A stretch of DNA of 64,000 nt from Kribbella italica (GCF_014205135.1 NZ_JACHMY010000001.1:2046001-2110000), one strand, 5' to 3'. Counted from the stretch's first letter, positions 17,323 to 25,889 are shown. The notes: generated from the letters alone by a model not told the origin. Translations and numbers: made by a program.

Positions 17323-18105
17323 TTACTCGATCTCGGTGGTCCAGTTCATCTGCTCGATCCAGTACTCGAACAGCGCCCGATCGCCGTGGATCTCCAGCGC
17401 GGGAGTCTCCTCCAGCGGCCGGCGCCGGCTCAGCACGAGCAGCAGATCGGTCGCCGGACCGCGGACGGCGACGTCGGCCTTGGCGTGGGTGTGTTCCAGC
17501 ACGACCTTGTCCGGCTCCCGCCGCGTCACCCATTCGCCCGGCGCGTCGGTCGTGTGGAGGTGCAGCGTCTGGCCGTTCCCGCTCATCGCCTTGGCGTAGC
17601 GCGACTTGCTCGCCCAGTACGTCGGGGAGGTCATCGTGTCGAGCCAGTCCTCGATCGCCTCCACCGCATGCTCCGGCGGCAGCTCGTACGCCGTACCGAC
17701 CGCCGACGCCGCGTCCGCCCGGTGCACGCAGGCCTCACCGAACAGTCGACGCGCCCAGTACGGACCACCCGCGACGCCGCCGTTCGGATCCCACACGGTC
17801 GGGTCGTCGCCGGCCGCGTCGTACGCCTGCTTGGCCTCGGCCGCCGTACCGTTCAGCCACGCACCCCACTGACTCGAATCCGCCGGCGCCGGTACGTACG
17901 CGGCGAACGCCGCACTCGGATCGGTCAACTGATCGGCGACGAGCGTCGTCACCATCCGGTGCGTGCCGCCGACGTGGTCGACGAGGTCGGCCAGAGTCCA
18001 CTCCGGGCAGGTCGGCACCGGCGTTGTCGCATCCTTGCCGTCCACCCACTCGGCGAACGTGCTCGTCTGGGTGACGACGCTGCTCAGAAATGCGGACGTG
18101 TCCAT
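17323..18105 (-). CDS. Mycothiol-dependent maleylpyruvate isomerase family protein
   Basis: 260-aa protein of the maleylpyruvate-isomerase/DinB-like superfamily common in actinobacteria. The N-terminal metal-binding domain shows CPEWTLADLVDHVGGTHRM, and a second metal-site region reads GEACVHRADA. A C-terminal SCP2-like domain covers about residues 165-255. Family members use mycothiol or an unknown thiol cofactor; the substrate here is unknown. ATG 18105 follows GGAGGAC. It precedes the recombinase on the same strand. Confidence 0.82.
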   Translation of the reverse strand: MDTSAFLSSVVTQTSTFAEWVDGKDATTPVPTCPEWTLADLVDHVGGTHRMVTTLVADQLTDPSAAFAAYVPAPADSSQWGAWLNGTAAEAKQAYDAAGDDPTVWDPNGGVAGGPYWARRLFGEACVHRADAASAVGTAYELPPEHAVEAIEDWLDTMTSPTYWASKSRYAKAMSGNGQTLHLHTTDAPGEWVTRREPDKVVLEHTHAKADVAVRGPATDLLLVLSRRRPLEETPALEIHGDRALFEYWIEQMNWTTEIE

Positions 18106-18307
18106 CGCGGTGTCCTCCGGATGCCTTGGCGATTTCTGCTCACCGTACTTCACGCGGGCGGCCGCGCCGCGGGAATCAGGGCAGGGGAGGAGGGCCTTGA
18201 CAAACGGAGCCCGCGCTCCCGGGCGCCAACGGACGGGGGAGGCGACGAGCCTTCGGACTCTGGGAGAACGGAGCACGCCGTGGCTTGTCGACACCGACCT
18301 CGTACGC

Positions 18308-18362
18308 TTGCGCCAACAGTTGCCACCAGCAACTATAAGTGCTGCATAATGGTGATTATGCA
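18308..18362 (+). promoter_or_regulatory. AT-rich promoter with two inverted repeats, upstream of the RNA methyltransferase
   Basis: In very GC-rich surroundings this stretch holds TTGCGC (18308-18313) and TTGCCA (18320-18325) as -35 candidates, and TATAAG (18334-18339) and CATAAT (18345-18350) as -10 candidates; TTGCCA-N19-CATAAT is the most coherent pair. Two perfect inverted repeats overlap it: AGTTGC-CACCA-GCAACT (18318-18334) and TGCATAAT-GGTG-ATTATGCA (18343-18362), the latter ideally placed for a repressor over the start site. Confidence 0.55.
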
Positions 18363-18456
18363 TGACGGAACAGGTCCAGAAGGGGTGACATCCCCCCTGG
18401 GGGACCGTCTGAAATTCACAGGCGAACTCCGGCCGAGCTGTGGCAGGATCGCTCGT

Positions 18457-18483
18457 ATGTACAGTTTCTTCCGACTGGGCTAG
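18457..18483 (+). CDS. Candidate leader peptide MYSFFRLG of a translational attenuator
   Basis: An 8-codon ORF (ATG 18457, TAG 18481-18483) with AGGATC about 7 bases upstream of its ATG. Its stop codon forms the start of TAGCTGTC (18481-18488), which pairs with GACAGCTA (18555-18562) just before the Shine-Dalgarno sequence of the methyltransferase. That placement, not codon statistics, is the evidence. A longer in-frame ORF from 18349 exists but has non-coding-like third positions. Confidence 0.4.
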   Translation: MYSFFRLG

Positions 18484-18577
18484 CTGTCCGCTGGCCAGTT
18501 CGAGGCGTGTCGCCCGCGGCTAGCGAGGCGGGAATCGGTCGTTCGATCGTTCCCGACAGCTACCGGGAAGAATCGTC
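18481..18577 (+). promoter_or_regulatory. Mutually exclusive hairpins sequestering the methyltransferase RBS
   Basis: CGGGAA (18529-18534) can pair with TTCCCG (18550-18555). The same TTCCCG can instead pair with CGGGAA at 18564-18569, which contains the Shine-Dalgarno sequence; CGAT/ATCG (18544-18547/18572-18575) extends that stem to within 3 bases of the ATG. TAGCTGTC/GACAGCTA (18481-18488/18555-18562) offers a third pairing starting at the leader stop codon. This is the erm/cat-style layout of a translational attenuator. Confidence 0.5.
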
Positions 18578-19552
18578 ATGCCCTTCACCAGGGTCCTCGT
18601 GCGTACCGTCACGGGCCTGGAGCACCTGGCCGCCGCCGAACTGACCAGCGCCGGCCACCGCGTGCTCGATCTGTCCAAGCGCCAACTCGTCGTCGATGCC
18701 ACCCAGGTAATCCTCAGCGAACCACCGAAACTCGCCGACGATCTGTTCCTGATCGGCGCCTCCGTCGACGATCCAGGCCGCACGAAAGACGCGCTCAAAG
18801 CTCTCACCAGACAACTCCGCCGACAGTTGGTCGTCCCGTTGCCGCACGACGAACCGTTCGCCGTCAGCGCGTCGTACGTCGGCAAACGCACCTACAACCG
18901 GTACGACGTCGAAGACCTCGTCGGCGCCGTCATCGCCGAACGCACCGGCGCGCGATATCACTCACGCCGTACAAGCACGCCACCAGAACACCGGACCGAC
19001 TGGCGCGTCGTACTGGACGGCGATTCAGTACACGTTGGCGTCCGGCCTTTCCCAGCGCCGCTCCACAGACGCAACTGGCGACAGCACACCGTCCCAGGCA
19101 GCCTGCACCCGCCGGTCGCCGCCGCCATGGCCCAGTTGGCCGGCCTCGAACCAGGCCAAGTTGTCCTGGATCCATTCTGCGGCGCCGGCACGATTCTCAT
19201 CGAAGCCCAGCGACTCGAACCTGGCGCTGAATACGTCGGAGCCGACCACGCCGAAGCCTCCCTGAGAGCCGCTGAGAGAAACGCCGCCAGCATCCAGTGG
19301 CAACTCGGCGACGCCCAGAGCCCGCAGATCGCCGCTGACAGAATCCTGACGAATCCGCCGTGGGACGTCCGGCTGACCATCGGCAACCTGACGCCGTACC
19401 TGAACAGCTGGCACCACGCCGACTCGGTCGTCGCAATCGTCAACCAGCACCAGGTCGCAACACTCACCGGACATCCAGCCTGGAACACCGGATCAGTGCA
19501 CAATCTGAGCCTCGCAGGCCTCCACCCGACCATCGTCGTACTGCGCCGATAA
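18578..19552 (+). CDS. THUMP-type RNA methyltransferase (TRM11/RlmL-like)
   Basis: 324-aa SAM-dependent RNA methyltransferase. The N-terminal region (residues about 1-150) resembles the THUMP/ferredoxin-like RNA-binding part; the Rossmann domain has motif I DPFCGAGTILIEA (D198) and the catalytic NPPW (N259), typical of exocyclic-amine N-methyltransferases such as tRNA/rRNA m2G enzymes. ATG 18578 follows GGGAAG. The 215-base leader has promoter, leader ORF and competing hairpins, suggesting induced translation. Methylation of rRNA for antibiotic resistance is a possible role but is not shown. Confidence 0.82.
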   Translation: MPFTRVLVRTVTGLEHLAAAELTSAGHRVLDLSKRQLVVDATQVILSEPPKLADDLFLIGASVDDPGRTKDALKALTRQLRRQLVVPLPHDEPFAVSASYVGKRTYNRYDVEDLVGAVIAERTGARYHSRRTSTPPEHRTDWRVVLDGDSVHVGVRPFPAPLHRRNWRQHTVPGSLHPPVAAAMAQLAGLEPGQVVLDPFCGAGTILIEAQRLEPGAEYVGADHAEASLRAAERNAASIQWQLGDAQSPQIAADRILTNPPWDVRLTIGNLTPYLNSWHHADSVVAIVNQHQVATLTGHPAWNTGSVHNLSLAGLHPTIVVLRR

Positions 19553-19562
19553 TGGACATTAT
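19549..19562. promoter_or_regulatory. Palindrome ATAATG-GA-CATTAT at the methyltransferase stop
   Basis: A 14-base palindrome overlaps the TAA stop; GACAT-T-ATGTC (19555-19565) overlaps it. The loop is too short for a terminator hairpin. Its core resembles the CATAATGGTGATTATG palindrome at the upstream end of the same gene, so the two may be related protein-binding sites. Confidence 0.25.
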
Positions 19563-19619
19563 GTCAACTACTAGTCTGCGTATCGCATCAGATGAGTCAC
19601 GGCGGCTACGGCTTGGCCC

Positions 19620-20384
19620 CTACCCCGGCCCACCCTTGCTTGCGACCACCGTGTAGTTCTCGGACTCGGGATCGAACGTGCTCACTTCTGTCCGGAGGCC
19701 GGCCCGGTGCAGTTCGGCTTCGAGGTCCTCGTGTCGGTAGGGCCAGCAGGACAGCAGTTCCGAGCGGACAAGGACCGACCCAGTCGCATCGACTTGCGCG
19801 ATCGCGATCTCGATGTGGTGCTCGTCCTCCCACTGTGGCGCGATCTCCCAGCGGTAGACCACGACGGCATCGCGATCGTTTCGGCGGACGAGTCGGTCGC
19901 CGATGTCGAGCCGGGAACCTCTGGACCTCACGAGTTCCCAGGTGCGGGAGGTGAGTACCAACCGCCCGCCAGGGCGCAGAAGCCGTGACATCGACTCCAG
20001 AGCAGCTCCCCTGCCTGTCGCGCCCGCGGCGTGGTGGAGCGAGTTGCCGACGCAGAACACCAGGTCGAATGTGTCGTCGTCGAAGTGGTTAGGCAACTCT
20101 TCCCAGTTCGCCTGCAGGGCCCGGACTGATGTCCCGTACTCCTCAGCCAACTCTGCCGTCCGGCGGACCATCCCTTCGCTGGCGTCCGTCGCGACAACCT
20201 GCAGGCCACGACCGGCGAGGCCAACCGCCAACTGCCCGGTTCCGCACGAACAGTCGAGGACGTGAGCGTTCGACGGCAGGAGACCGAGGACGTCATCGAA
20301 CGACGCAGCGAAGTCGGCCGGCGGCAACTTCGCCTCCGAGATGAGCCATTCGTACACCTCGGCCAGCACGTCATATTCCGTCAC
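19620..20384 (-). CDS. Class I SAM-dependent methyltransferase
   Basis: 254-aa small-molecule methyltransferase, glycine N-methyltransferase-like. Motif I is VLDCSCGTGQLAVGLA, the acidic loop is VVATDASEGMV, and motif IV/post-I is FDLVFCVGNSLHHA. GTG 20384 follows GGAGG by 8 bases; the frame extends upstream to 20474 without a better ribosome-binding site. It is convergent with the THUMP methyltransferase and divergent from an APH-fold kinase. Substrate unknown. Confidence 0.82.
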   Translation of the reverse strand: MTEYDVLAEVYEWLISEAKLPPADFAASFDDVLGLLPSNAHVLDCSCGTGQLAVGLAGRGLQVVATDASEGMVRRTAELAEEYGTSVRALQANWEELPNHFDDDTFDLVFCVGNSLHHAAGATGRGAALESMSRLLRPGGRLVLTSRTWELVRSRGSRLDIGDRLVRRNDRDAVVVYRWEIAPQWEDEHHIEIAIAQVDATGSVLVRSELLSCWPYRHEDLEAELHRAGLRTEVSTFDPESENYTVVASKGGPG

Positions 20385-20539
20385 AACCACGACCTCCGTC
20401 ACGCGGCAGACCCACTGTGGGACGTCAGTCCACCAGCGGAGCAAGCCGGACACCACTGGTTTTCGCAAGGACAACCAGTCCGCGGAGGTCAGTGGGAAAC
20501 CGGTGTCGCCCCACTCCCCTGACGCATAGGCTCGCGGTC

Positions 20540-21523
20540 ATGACCGACGGCGGCTGGGCTACCGATCCGGCGCTGCTGAGGACGCTGGCGGCCGCGGGGC
20601 TGCCGGCGAGCGGGCGCTTTCTTGCGAAGGCCGGGTGGGTCAGCCGTGTGTGGGTTGGCGACGAGTACGTCGTACGGCTGAACAACGGACTGTTCCGTGA
20701 CGCGTACCGCCACGAAGCAGAGGTCGTCGACCTGCTGGTCGGTAGTGAGGTCCCGCACGCCCGGCGTCTTGCGCACGGTGACGGCCCGGACGGACCGTGG
20801 TACATCTCCGAACGACTGCCCGGCCGATCGCTGCACGAAGCGTGGCCGTCGGCGGATTCGGCCACGCGCCAGGCGATCATCGAGAGCCTCGGCGCTGCCT
20901 TGCGCGCGCTGCACCGCGTTCCTGTCCCGGCCGGCCTGTTGCCGCCCTGGCTGAGCGACGCGCTCGCTGGGGGGAAACCGTGGCATGCGTACCACCCGCC
21001 CGTGGTGAGCGCGACGCTCCAGCAGGTCGAGGCTGCCCGGCGACTGCCCGGAAATGACTCGGGCTTGCTCGCGGACGTCGCCGATTGGGTCCAGGAACGG
21101 CTGGCGTTGTTCGCCTCCGACGAACCGGTCCTCGTCCATGGTGATCTCCATGGATCCAACGTGATGGTCGACCAAGGACGCGTCACCGGTCTGATCGACT
21201 TCGCGGAGGCTTTGGCTCAGCCGGCGGATGCCGAGCTCGACACGATCCTGCGCTGGTGCGCGCGGCCGCGAGAGTTCCCACCGACACCCGACGGACGCGG
21301 GCTCGACGAGACCACACTCGCAGAAGTTCCCGGATGGATGTACGGCGCGTACCCGGAGCTGTTCGAGCGCGAGCACCTGCGCGAGCGGCTGAACTTCTAC
21401 GACATGACCATGGAAATCGCGCTGTATGCACACCACCCCCAGCCCGACGTCCGTCGAGTGGCGCGGGACCGCATCGCTCCCCTGCTGTCAGGCCACAACC
21501 ATCTAGACGGACTCGTCTGGTAG
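20540..21523 (+). CDS. APH-fold phosphotransferase
   Basis: 327-aa kinase-like protein with catalytic loop VHGDLHGSNVM (H200, D202), metal site LIDFAEA and an N-lobe beginning ASGRFLAKAGWVSRVW. Length and motifs fit the aminoglycoside/hydroxyurea phosphotransferase superfamily. ATG 20540 is preferred because upstream codons are antisense to the methyltransferase leader. Its 3' end overlaps the convergent GNAT gene by 21 bases. Substrate unknown. Confidence 0.85.
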   Translation: MTDGGWATDPALLRTLAAAGLPASGRFLAKAGWVSRVWVGDEYVVRLNNGLFRDAYRHEAEVVDLLVGSEVPHARRLAHGDGPDGPWYISERLPGRSLHEAWPSADSATRQAIIESLGAALRALHRVPVPAGLLPPWLSDALAGGKPWHAYHPPVVSATLQQVEAARRLPGNDSGLLADVADWVQERLALFASDEPVLVHGDLHGSNVMVDQGRVTGLIDFAEALAQPADAELDTILRWCARPREFPPTPDGRGLDETTLAEVPGWMYGAYPELFEREHLRERLNFYDMTMEIALYAHHPQPDVRRVARDRIAPLLSGHNHLDGLVW

Positions 21524-22102
21524 GACCGTCTTCACCATGACGCAGTTCTTCAGGCCTTTGGGGCGGTCGTAGGTGAAGCCGAGGCGCTCGTAGAGCCGGC
21601 GGGTGCCGTTGTAGAGGAACGACGACGACATCTTCTTGGTCTGATTGGTCAGGTCGTGCGGATAGCTCTCGACGCGGCCACCGCCGGCCCGGGCGATCAG
21701 GTCGAGTGCACCGGTGATCGCCAGCTCCGTCACGCCCTGCCGCCGGTGCCGCTTGTCGACGAAGACGCAGGTGATGCGGTAGTCGGGATCCGCGGTCTTG
21801 GTGGCGTCGTACTGCTTGCGGTGGTGGAGGGTGGGCAGTTCGACCGGCGTACCGTACTCCGCCCACGCGATCGCCTCGTCGCCGTCCATCACCAGTGCGG
21901 CGTGCGCCTTGCCCTGCTCGACGTACGCCTTCTTCAGAGCCCGATTGACCTCGGCGCCCTGGCCGCGCTCAGGGCCGTCAGGGTGAAACCAGATGCACCA
22001 GCAGCCGCCGAAGATGCCGTTGTGCCGCTGCACCAGCGCATCGAAGGCCGGCCAGGTCTCAGGGCTGAGCGGCGCGATGGTGTACGACGAATTGGTGGTC
22101 AT
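21503..22102 (-). CDS. GNAT-family N-acetyltransferase
   Basis: 199-aa acetyltransferase with motif A in ITCVFVDKRHRRQGVTELAI (RRQGV pyrophosphate loop) and C-terminal RRLYERLGFTYDRPKG. An N-terminal HNGIFGGCWCIWFHPDG segment with two Cys and a His is characteristic of a widespread uncharacterised subgroup. ATG at 22102 directly abuts the stop of the upstream PCD-VOC gene, so both belong to one transcript. Substrate unknown. Confidence 0.85.
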   Translation of the reverse strand: MTTNSSYTIAPLSPETWPAFDALVQRHNGIFGGCWCIWFHPDGPERGQGAEVNRALKKAYVEQGKAHAALVMDGDEAIAWAEYGTPVELPTLHHRKQYDATKTADPDYRITCVFVDKRHRRQGVTELAITGALDLIARAGGGRVESYPHDLTNQTKKMSSSFLYNGTRRLYERLGFTYDRPKGLKNCVMVKTVLPDESV

Positions 22103-22804
22103 TCAGTCCTGCTTCGCGGCGGATGCGTCGAAGCACACGACTCCCCTGTTGCCGTCCTGGTCGGCGATCACGGTCTGCGCGGGTGCGTTGCTGTCGTCGA
22201 CGATCGTCCCGCCTGCGGCGAGGGCGGCGGCGATCCGTTGCGCGGCCACCTCGGGCGCCACGTAGACCTCGAGGTGGAACCGTGGGCTGTCCGGTGAGCC
22301 GGCGTCGCCGAACCACAGGTTCGGTACTCGTACCGTGGCGTCGCGGATCTCGTCGCTCGGGGTCCCCCGGCCCTGGGCCTCGGCGCTCCCGGTCAGCAGG
22401 GCGGCCCACACCGGGGCGATGGTCGCGGAGTGGGCGGTGTCGAGACCGAGCTCGATCTCGCTGACGGAGGCCGGGTCCGCGGTGAGTTTGTGGTCGGCGG
22501 CGAGCTCGGTGATCCGTCGCGCGAGGTCGACGTCCTGCTGGGTCACCCATTCGACGATGAGCTCCGTGCCGTCATCGTCGCGGTAGACGGCGTCTTCGGT
22601 GACCAGCTCGAGGTCGACGTACCCCTTGCCGATCGCCACGCGCGGGTGGTGGCCGAGCGTGTCCCCCGCGCTCCCCACCGCGGCGACGAACCGTACGCCG
22701 GTGCCGAAGTCGGGAATCACGTAGCGGGCATGCAGCCCCTGGGCGAGCTTGCGCCAGTCGGCCAGGTGCGCCGCGGCGATCTGGTCGCCTTTCAGCATGT
22801 CCAT
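22103..22804 (-). CDS. Pterin-carbinolamine-dehydratase-like domain fused to VOC domain
   Basis: 233-aa two-domain protein. Residues about 1-105 resemble pterin-4a-carbinolamine dehydratase (WRKLAQGLHARYVIPDFGTG, LGHHPRVAIG, VDLARRITELA); the two adjacent His of HHP are present, but the third catalytic His of the THxxGLT region is absent (VTEDAV with an insertion). Residues about 120-233 form a VOC/glyoxalase-like domain (VPNLWFGDAGSP, FHLEVYVAPEVAAQRIAAAL). The pairing occurs in actinobacterial proteins; the reaction is unknown. ATG 22804 or 22798 could start it. Confidence 0.75.
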   Translation of the reverse strand: MDMLKGDQIAAAHLADWRKLAQGLHARYVIPDFGTGVRFVAAVGSAGDTLGHHPRVAIGKGYVDLELVTEDAVYRDDDGTELIVEWVTQQDVDLARRITELAADHKLTADPASVSEIELGLDTAHSATIAPVWAALLTGSAEAQGRGTPSDEIRDATVRVPNLWFGDAGSPDSPRFHLEVYVAPEVAAQRIAAALAAGGTIVDDSNAPAQTVIADQDGNRGVVCFDASAAKQD

Positions 22805-22815
22805 GGACGGGGAGA

Positions 22816-23535
22816 CTATCGCTGATCCCGTCCGGGAGGGAGCGCTTCGAGGACGAAGAAGAGGAAGCAGAGGAACGACGTACTGTCCCCGAGGCCGGGC
22901 GGCAGCACTTCGCGCGGTGTGTCGGGTGCGAACGGCGGTTCGCTGATGACCGAGATGGCGAAGCCCGCGCGGGTGAACGCGTCGGTCATCGCGTGCAGCG
23001 GCCGGTGCCAGTAGGTCAGGGACGCTGTCTGGCCGGCGAAGTCGTACTCCTCCGTGTACGGCGACGTCGCGAAGTAGTCGTCGTCCGGGTAGGCCACCTC
23101 GCGGATGATCGGATGGTTCACCGAGAGGATCAGCCGGCCACCAGGCTTCAGGATCCGGCGCAGCTCGGCCAGCGGGCCGGACCAGTCCTCGAAATAGTGC
23201 AGCACCAGGGAGACCACCACATCGTCGAACTCCCCCGTCTCGAACGGCAACGTCCCGCCGAGGTCGGCCTGCAGCACTCGGGTGTCCGGTCCGAGTCGTT
23301 CCTGCGCCAACGCCACCATCTCCCGGCTGGCGTCGAAGGCGGTGATCCGTGCGCCGCCGTCGCGCAGCGCGGCCGACAGTGGTCCCGCGCCGCAGCCCGC
23401 GTCCAGGATGTTGCGGCCGACCACGTCGCCGGCGAGCCCGATCATCGCGGGCCGCTCGTAGTAGGCGTTGAACAGACTGGACTCGTTCTCCCGCGCGTAG
23501 CTCCCGGCGAACGTGTCGTAGTGATCGGACTTCAT
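22816..23535 (-). CDS. Class I SAM-dependent methyltransferase
   Basis: 239-aa UbiE/COQ5-like methyltransferase: motif I ILDAGCGAGPLSAAL, acidic loop ITAFDASREMV, motif IV FDDVVVSLVLHYFEDW and post-motif LKPGGRLILSVNHP. It lies 11 bases upstream of the PCD-VOC gene on the same strand, so methyltransferase, PCD-VOC and GNAT may form one small operon. Substrate unknown. Confidence 0.87.
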   Translation of the reverse strand: MKSDHYDTFAGSYARENESSLFNAYYERPAMIGLAGDVVGRNILDAGCGAGPLSAALRDGGARITAFDASREMVALAQERLGPDTRVLQADLGGTLPFETGEFDDVVVSLVLHYFEDWSGPLAELRRILKPGGRLILSVNHPIIREVAYPDDDYFATSPYTEEYDFAGQTASLTYWHRPLHAMTDAFTRAGFAISVISEPPFAPDTPREVLPPGLGDSTSFLCFLFFVLEALPPGRDQR

Positions 23536-23632
23536 CGGCCGTCCCGTCGTGTGAGGTAGTCATGGACCCTAGAACACCCAGAGGTCGGTACGGGCGGAGT
23601 CTTCGCCACCACTTCCCCACTACGGTTGGCGC

Positions 23633-24568
23633 GTGAAGCTGAGCGACGTGGGTGAGACTTGGCCGGTGGTGACTACTCTTCGCCCGGTCGTCGACTCGGT
23701 GGTGCGGTCGGTCTGTGGGCGCGGTGTCGAGCGTCTGGTTCCGCTGACCGGCGGTGGGATGAACGAGACGTATCGCGCAGACCTCGGTGACGGCGTGGCT
23801 GTGGTTGTGCGGATCGCTCGTCAGCGGCAGCCGTGGTTCGTCGACGAGGCGCAGATCATGATGGCGACCCGAGCGGCCGGCGTACCGACGGCCGAGGTGA
23901 TCGGGCTCGAACATCTCGAGTACGGCGGTGAGCTGCTGTCCTTCTCCATCCAGGAGTTCCTGCCGGGCCGATCGCTGGACGCGCTTGCCGGTGAGCTGTC
24001 CGCAGCGGATCTCGAACGGGTGGTCGTCGAGTCCGGTGAGATCTTGGCGCGGGTGCACAGTGTGGACATCGACCGAGGAGTCCGGCACGAGTTGCGGATG
24101 CCTGAAGACCGCGACGTTGCCCGAGTTGCCGGAATCGTCAGGGAAGCGCTTGGGCCGTTGCAGGCTGCGGTCGTCGAGCGTGGTGCCGACTTCCTGCGGC
24201 AGCAGCTTTCCACGCGTGCGGCTCCCCTGATCTCGCTGGTGCACGGTGACTTCTGCCCGAAGAATCTCCTGGTCCACGACGGGACGGTCGTCGGCTTCAT
24301 CGACTGGGAGTTCGCCGGACGCGCCTCCCCGGCGTACGACTTCGCTCAGTGGGAGGTGGACGCCGGCGATCTTCTCCACGACCGCCTGGACCTGGTACGC
24401 CGTGGCTATGCGCGGGTCGCTGATCCTGGCGCGGCCGACGACGGCTGGAGGCCCGCCTTCGCGATCGACTGGGCGCTCGAGAAGCTCGGGTGGCGGAACC
24501 CTGCGTCGCCCGCGCAGTTCCGGCGGTGCCTCGACGTGATCGCTCGGTATGCCGACCAGCGATCGTGA
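23633..24568 (+). CDS. APH-fold phosphotransferase
   Basis: 311-aa protein with nucleotide-binding N-lobe (LTGGGMNETYRADL, VVVRIARQ), catalytic loop LVHGDFCPKNLLV (H204) and metal site FIDWEFAGRASPAYD. Typical aminoglycoside phosphotransferase/choline-kinase superfamily member. GTG 23633 starts it. The gene is divergent from the methyltransferase gene with 97 bases between. The last 20 bases precede a GNAT gene that probably shares the transcript. Substrate unknown. Confidence 0.87.
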   Translation: MKLSDVGETWPVVTTLRPVVDSVVRSVCGRGVERLVPLTGGGMNETYRADLGDGVAVVVRIARQRQPWFVDEAQIMMATRAAGVPTAEVIGLEHLEYGGELLSFSIQEFLPGRSLDALAGELSAADLERVVVESGEILARVHSVDIDRGVRHELRMPEDRDVARVAGIVREALGPLQAAVVERGADFLRQQLSTRAAPLISLVHGDFCPKNLLVHDGTVVGFIDWEFAGRASPAYDFAQWEVDAGDLLHDRLDLVRRGYARVADPGAADDGWRPAFAIDWALEKLGWRNPASPAQFRRCLDVIARYADQRS

Positions 24569-24617
24569 CCAGGAAAAGTACGTTGCGGGTGGTTTCGTGG
24601 CGGTGTTGGGTGGGGCC

Positions 24618-25160
24618 ATGACGCTCCCCTCCCCCACGCTGCGCACCGGTCGGCTTCGGTTGCGGCCCTTCGACGAAGCGGACGCGGAGGCGCTCTACGC
24701 GCTGCACAGTGACGCGACCGTCCTGCGGTACTGGGACTCGCCGCCGTGGACCGAGGCTGACCGTGCCGCGCGTTTTGTTGCTGCGTGCAAGCAGATGGCG
24801 GTCGACGGTACCGGGGCGCGGCTGGCTGTGGATCGGGACGGCCAGTTCATCGGGTGGTGCACCGTGAGCCAGTGGAATCCGGACTTCCGTAGTGCGTCGA
24901 TGGGTTACTGCTACACCGAGGCGTCCTGGGGCCAGGGGTATGCGACGGAGGCCGGCAAGGCCGTCCTCGGGTGGGCGTTCGACAACCTGGACCTGAATCG
25001 CGTCCAGGCGGAGGCCGACACCCGCAACATCGGGTCCGCGCGGGTGCTGGAGAAGCTCGGGTTCGTGCTCGAAGGGACGCTGCGCGAGGACTGCATCGTG
25101 AACGGCGACGTCTCCGACTCGTGGGTCTACGGGCTGCTCCGGCGCGAGTGGAAGGGCTGA
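24618..25160 (+). CDS. GNAT N-acetyltransferase, RimJ/RimL type
   Basis: 180-aa acetyltransferase with the RimJ/L hallmarks LRTGRLRLRPFDEADAEALY at the N-terminus, motif A GYCYTEASWGQGYATEAGKA and motif B NIGSARVLEKLGFVLEGTLR. These enzymes acetylate protein N-termini or small molecules. I chose ATG 24618 where the family homology begins; in-frame codons before it overlap the kinase end. Confidence 0.9.
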   Translation: MTLPSPTLRTGRLRLRPFDEADAEALYALHSDATVLRYWDSPPWTEADRAARFVAACKQMAVDGTGARLAVDRDGQFIGWCTVSQWNPDFRSASMGYCYTEASWGQGYATEAGKAVLGWAFDNLDLNRVQAEADTRNIGSARVLEKLGFVLEGTLREDCIVNGDVSDSWVYGLLRREWKG

Positions 25161-25204
25161 ACGTGAGAGGCTGCGAGCTCGACCAGTCAGTCTGAGGAGC
25201 CGGC

Positions 25205-25888
25205 ATGAAACTTCTTCTCACGTCCTCCGGCGTCACCAATCGGAGCATCTCCGAGGCGCTCGTCGAGCTGCTCGGGAAGCCGATCACGGAGTCCAGCGCG
25301 CTGTTCGTTCCGACCGGGGTCTACCCGTTCGCGGGTGGGGCCGGAAGCGCGTGGGACGCGATGACCGGGAGCCGGGCCGACCGGGTGTGTGGCCTGGGCT
25401 GGAAGTCCCTGGGAGTGCTGGAGCTGACCGCGCTCCCGACCATCCGGGAAGAGAACTGGCTGCCCGCGGTCCGGGAGGCCGACGCACTGCTCGTCTGGGG
25501 CGGCAACGTCACCTACCTGACGTACTGGATGCGGCAGTCCGGGCTGGCCGATCTCCTGCCGTCGCTGGATTCCGTGTACGTCGGGGTGAGTGCCGGCGCG
25601 ATCGCGCTGACGCCGTACAACTGCGACGCGGAGTTCAATCAGCAGTTCGTCCCCGACGGTCACGAGATGGCGCTGGCGACCGACAAGTCGCTGGGGCTGG
25701 TGGACTTCACGCTGTACCCGCACCTGAACCACCCGGACATGGAGGACACCACCCCGGCGAACATCGAGAAGTGGGCGTCCGGGATCCCGGCGCCGACGTA
25801 CGCGATCGACGACGACACGGCGCTCAAGGTGGTCGACGGGACCGTCGAGGTCGTCTCCGAGGGCGACTGGACGCTGTTCAACGGCTGA
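25205..25888 (+). CDS. Peptidase E-like S51 family protein
   Basis: 227-aa member of the S51 dipeptidase E/cyanophycinase family. The nucleophile elbow is GVSAGAI (S129), preceded by the strand LLVWGGNVTYLTYWM that holds the oxyanion region; a candidate His lies in LYPHLNHPDM. Dipeptidase E cleaves Asp-X dipeptides in the cytoplasm. The ATG of the following glycosyltransferase begins one base after its TGA, so the two are translationally coupled. Confidence 0.85.
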   Translation: MKLLLTSSGVTNRSISEALVELLGKPITESSALFVPTGVYPFAGGAGSAWDAMTGSRADRVCGLGWKSLGVLELTALPTIREENWLPAVREADALLVWGGNVTYLTYWMRQSGLADLLPSLDSVYVGVSAGAIALTPYNCDAEFNQQFVPDGHEMALATDKSLGLVDFTLYPHLNHPDMEDTTPANIEKWASGIPAPTYAIDDDTALKVVDGTVEVVSEGDWTLFNG

Positions 25889-25889
25889 T

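Noticed and set aside
18197..18202. TTGACA as a -35 box
   Set aside because: No AT-rich -10 occurs 16-19 bases downstream; the convincing promoter is at 18308-18350.
18349..18483. 44-codon ORF (MVIMHDGTGPEGVTSPLGDR...) in the methyltransferase leader
   Set aside because: Third codon positions are mixed rather than GC-rich and its ATG lies inside the -10/operator palindrome; only its last 8 codons from 18457 have a plausible ribosome-binding site.
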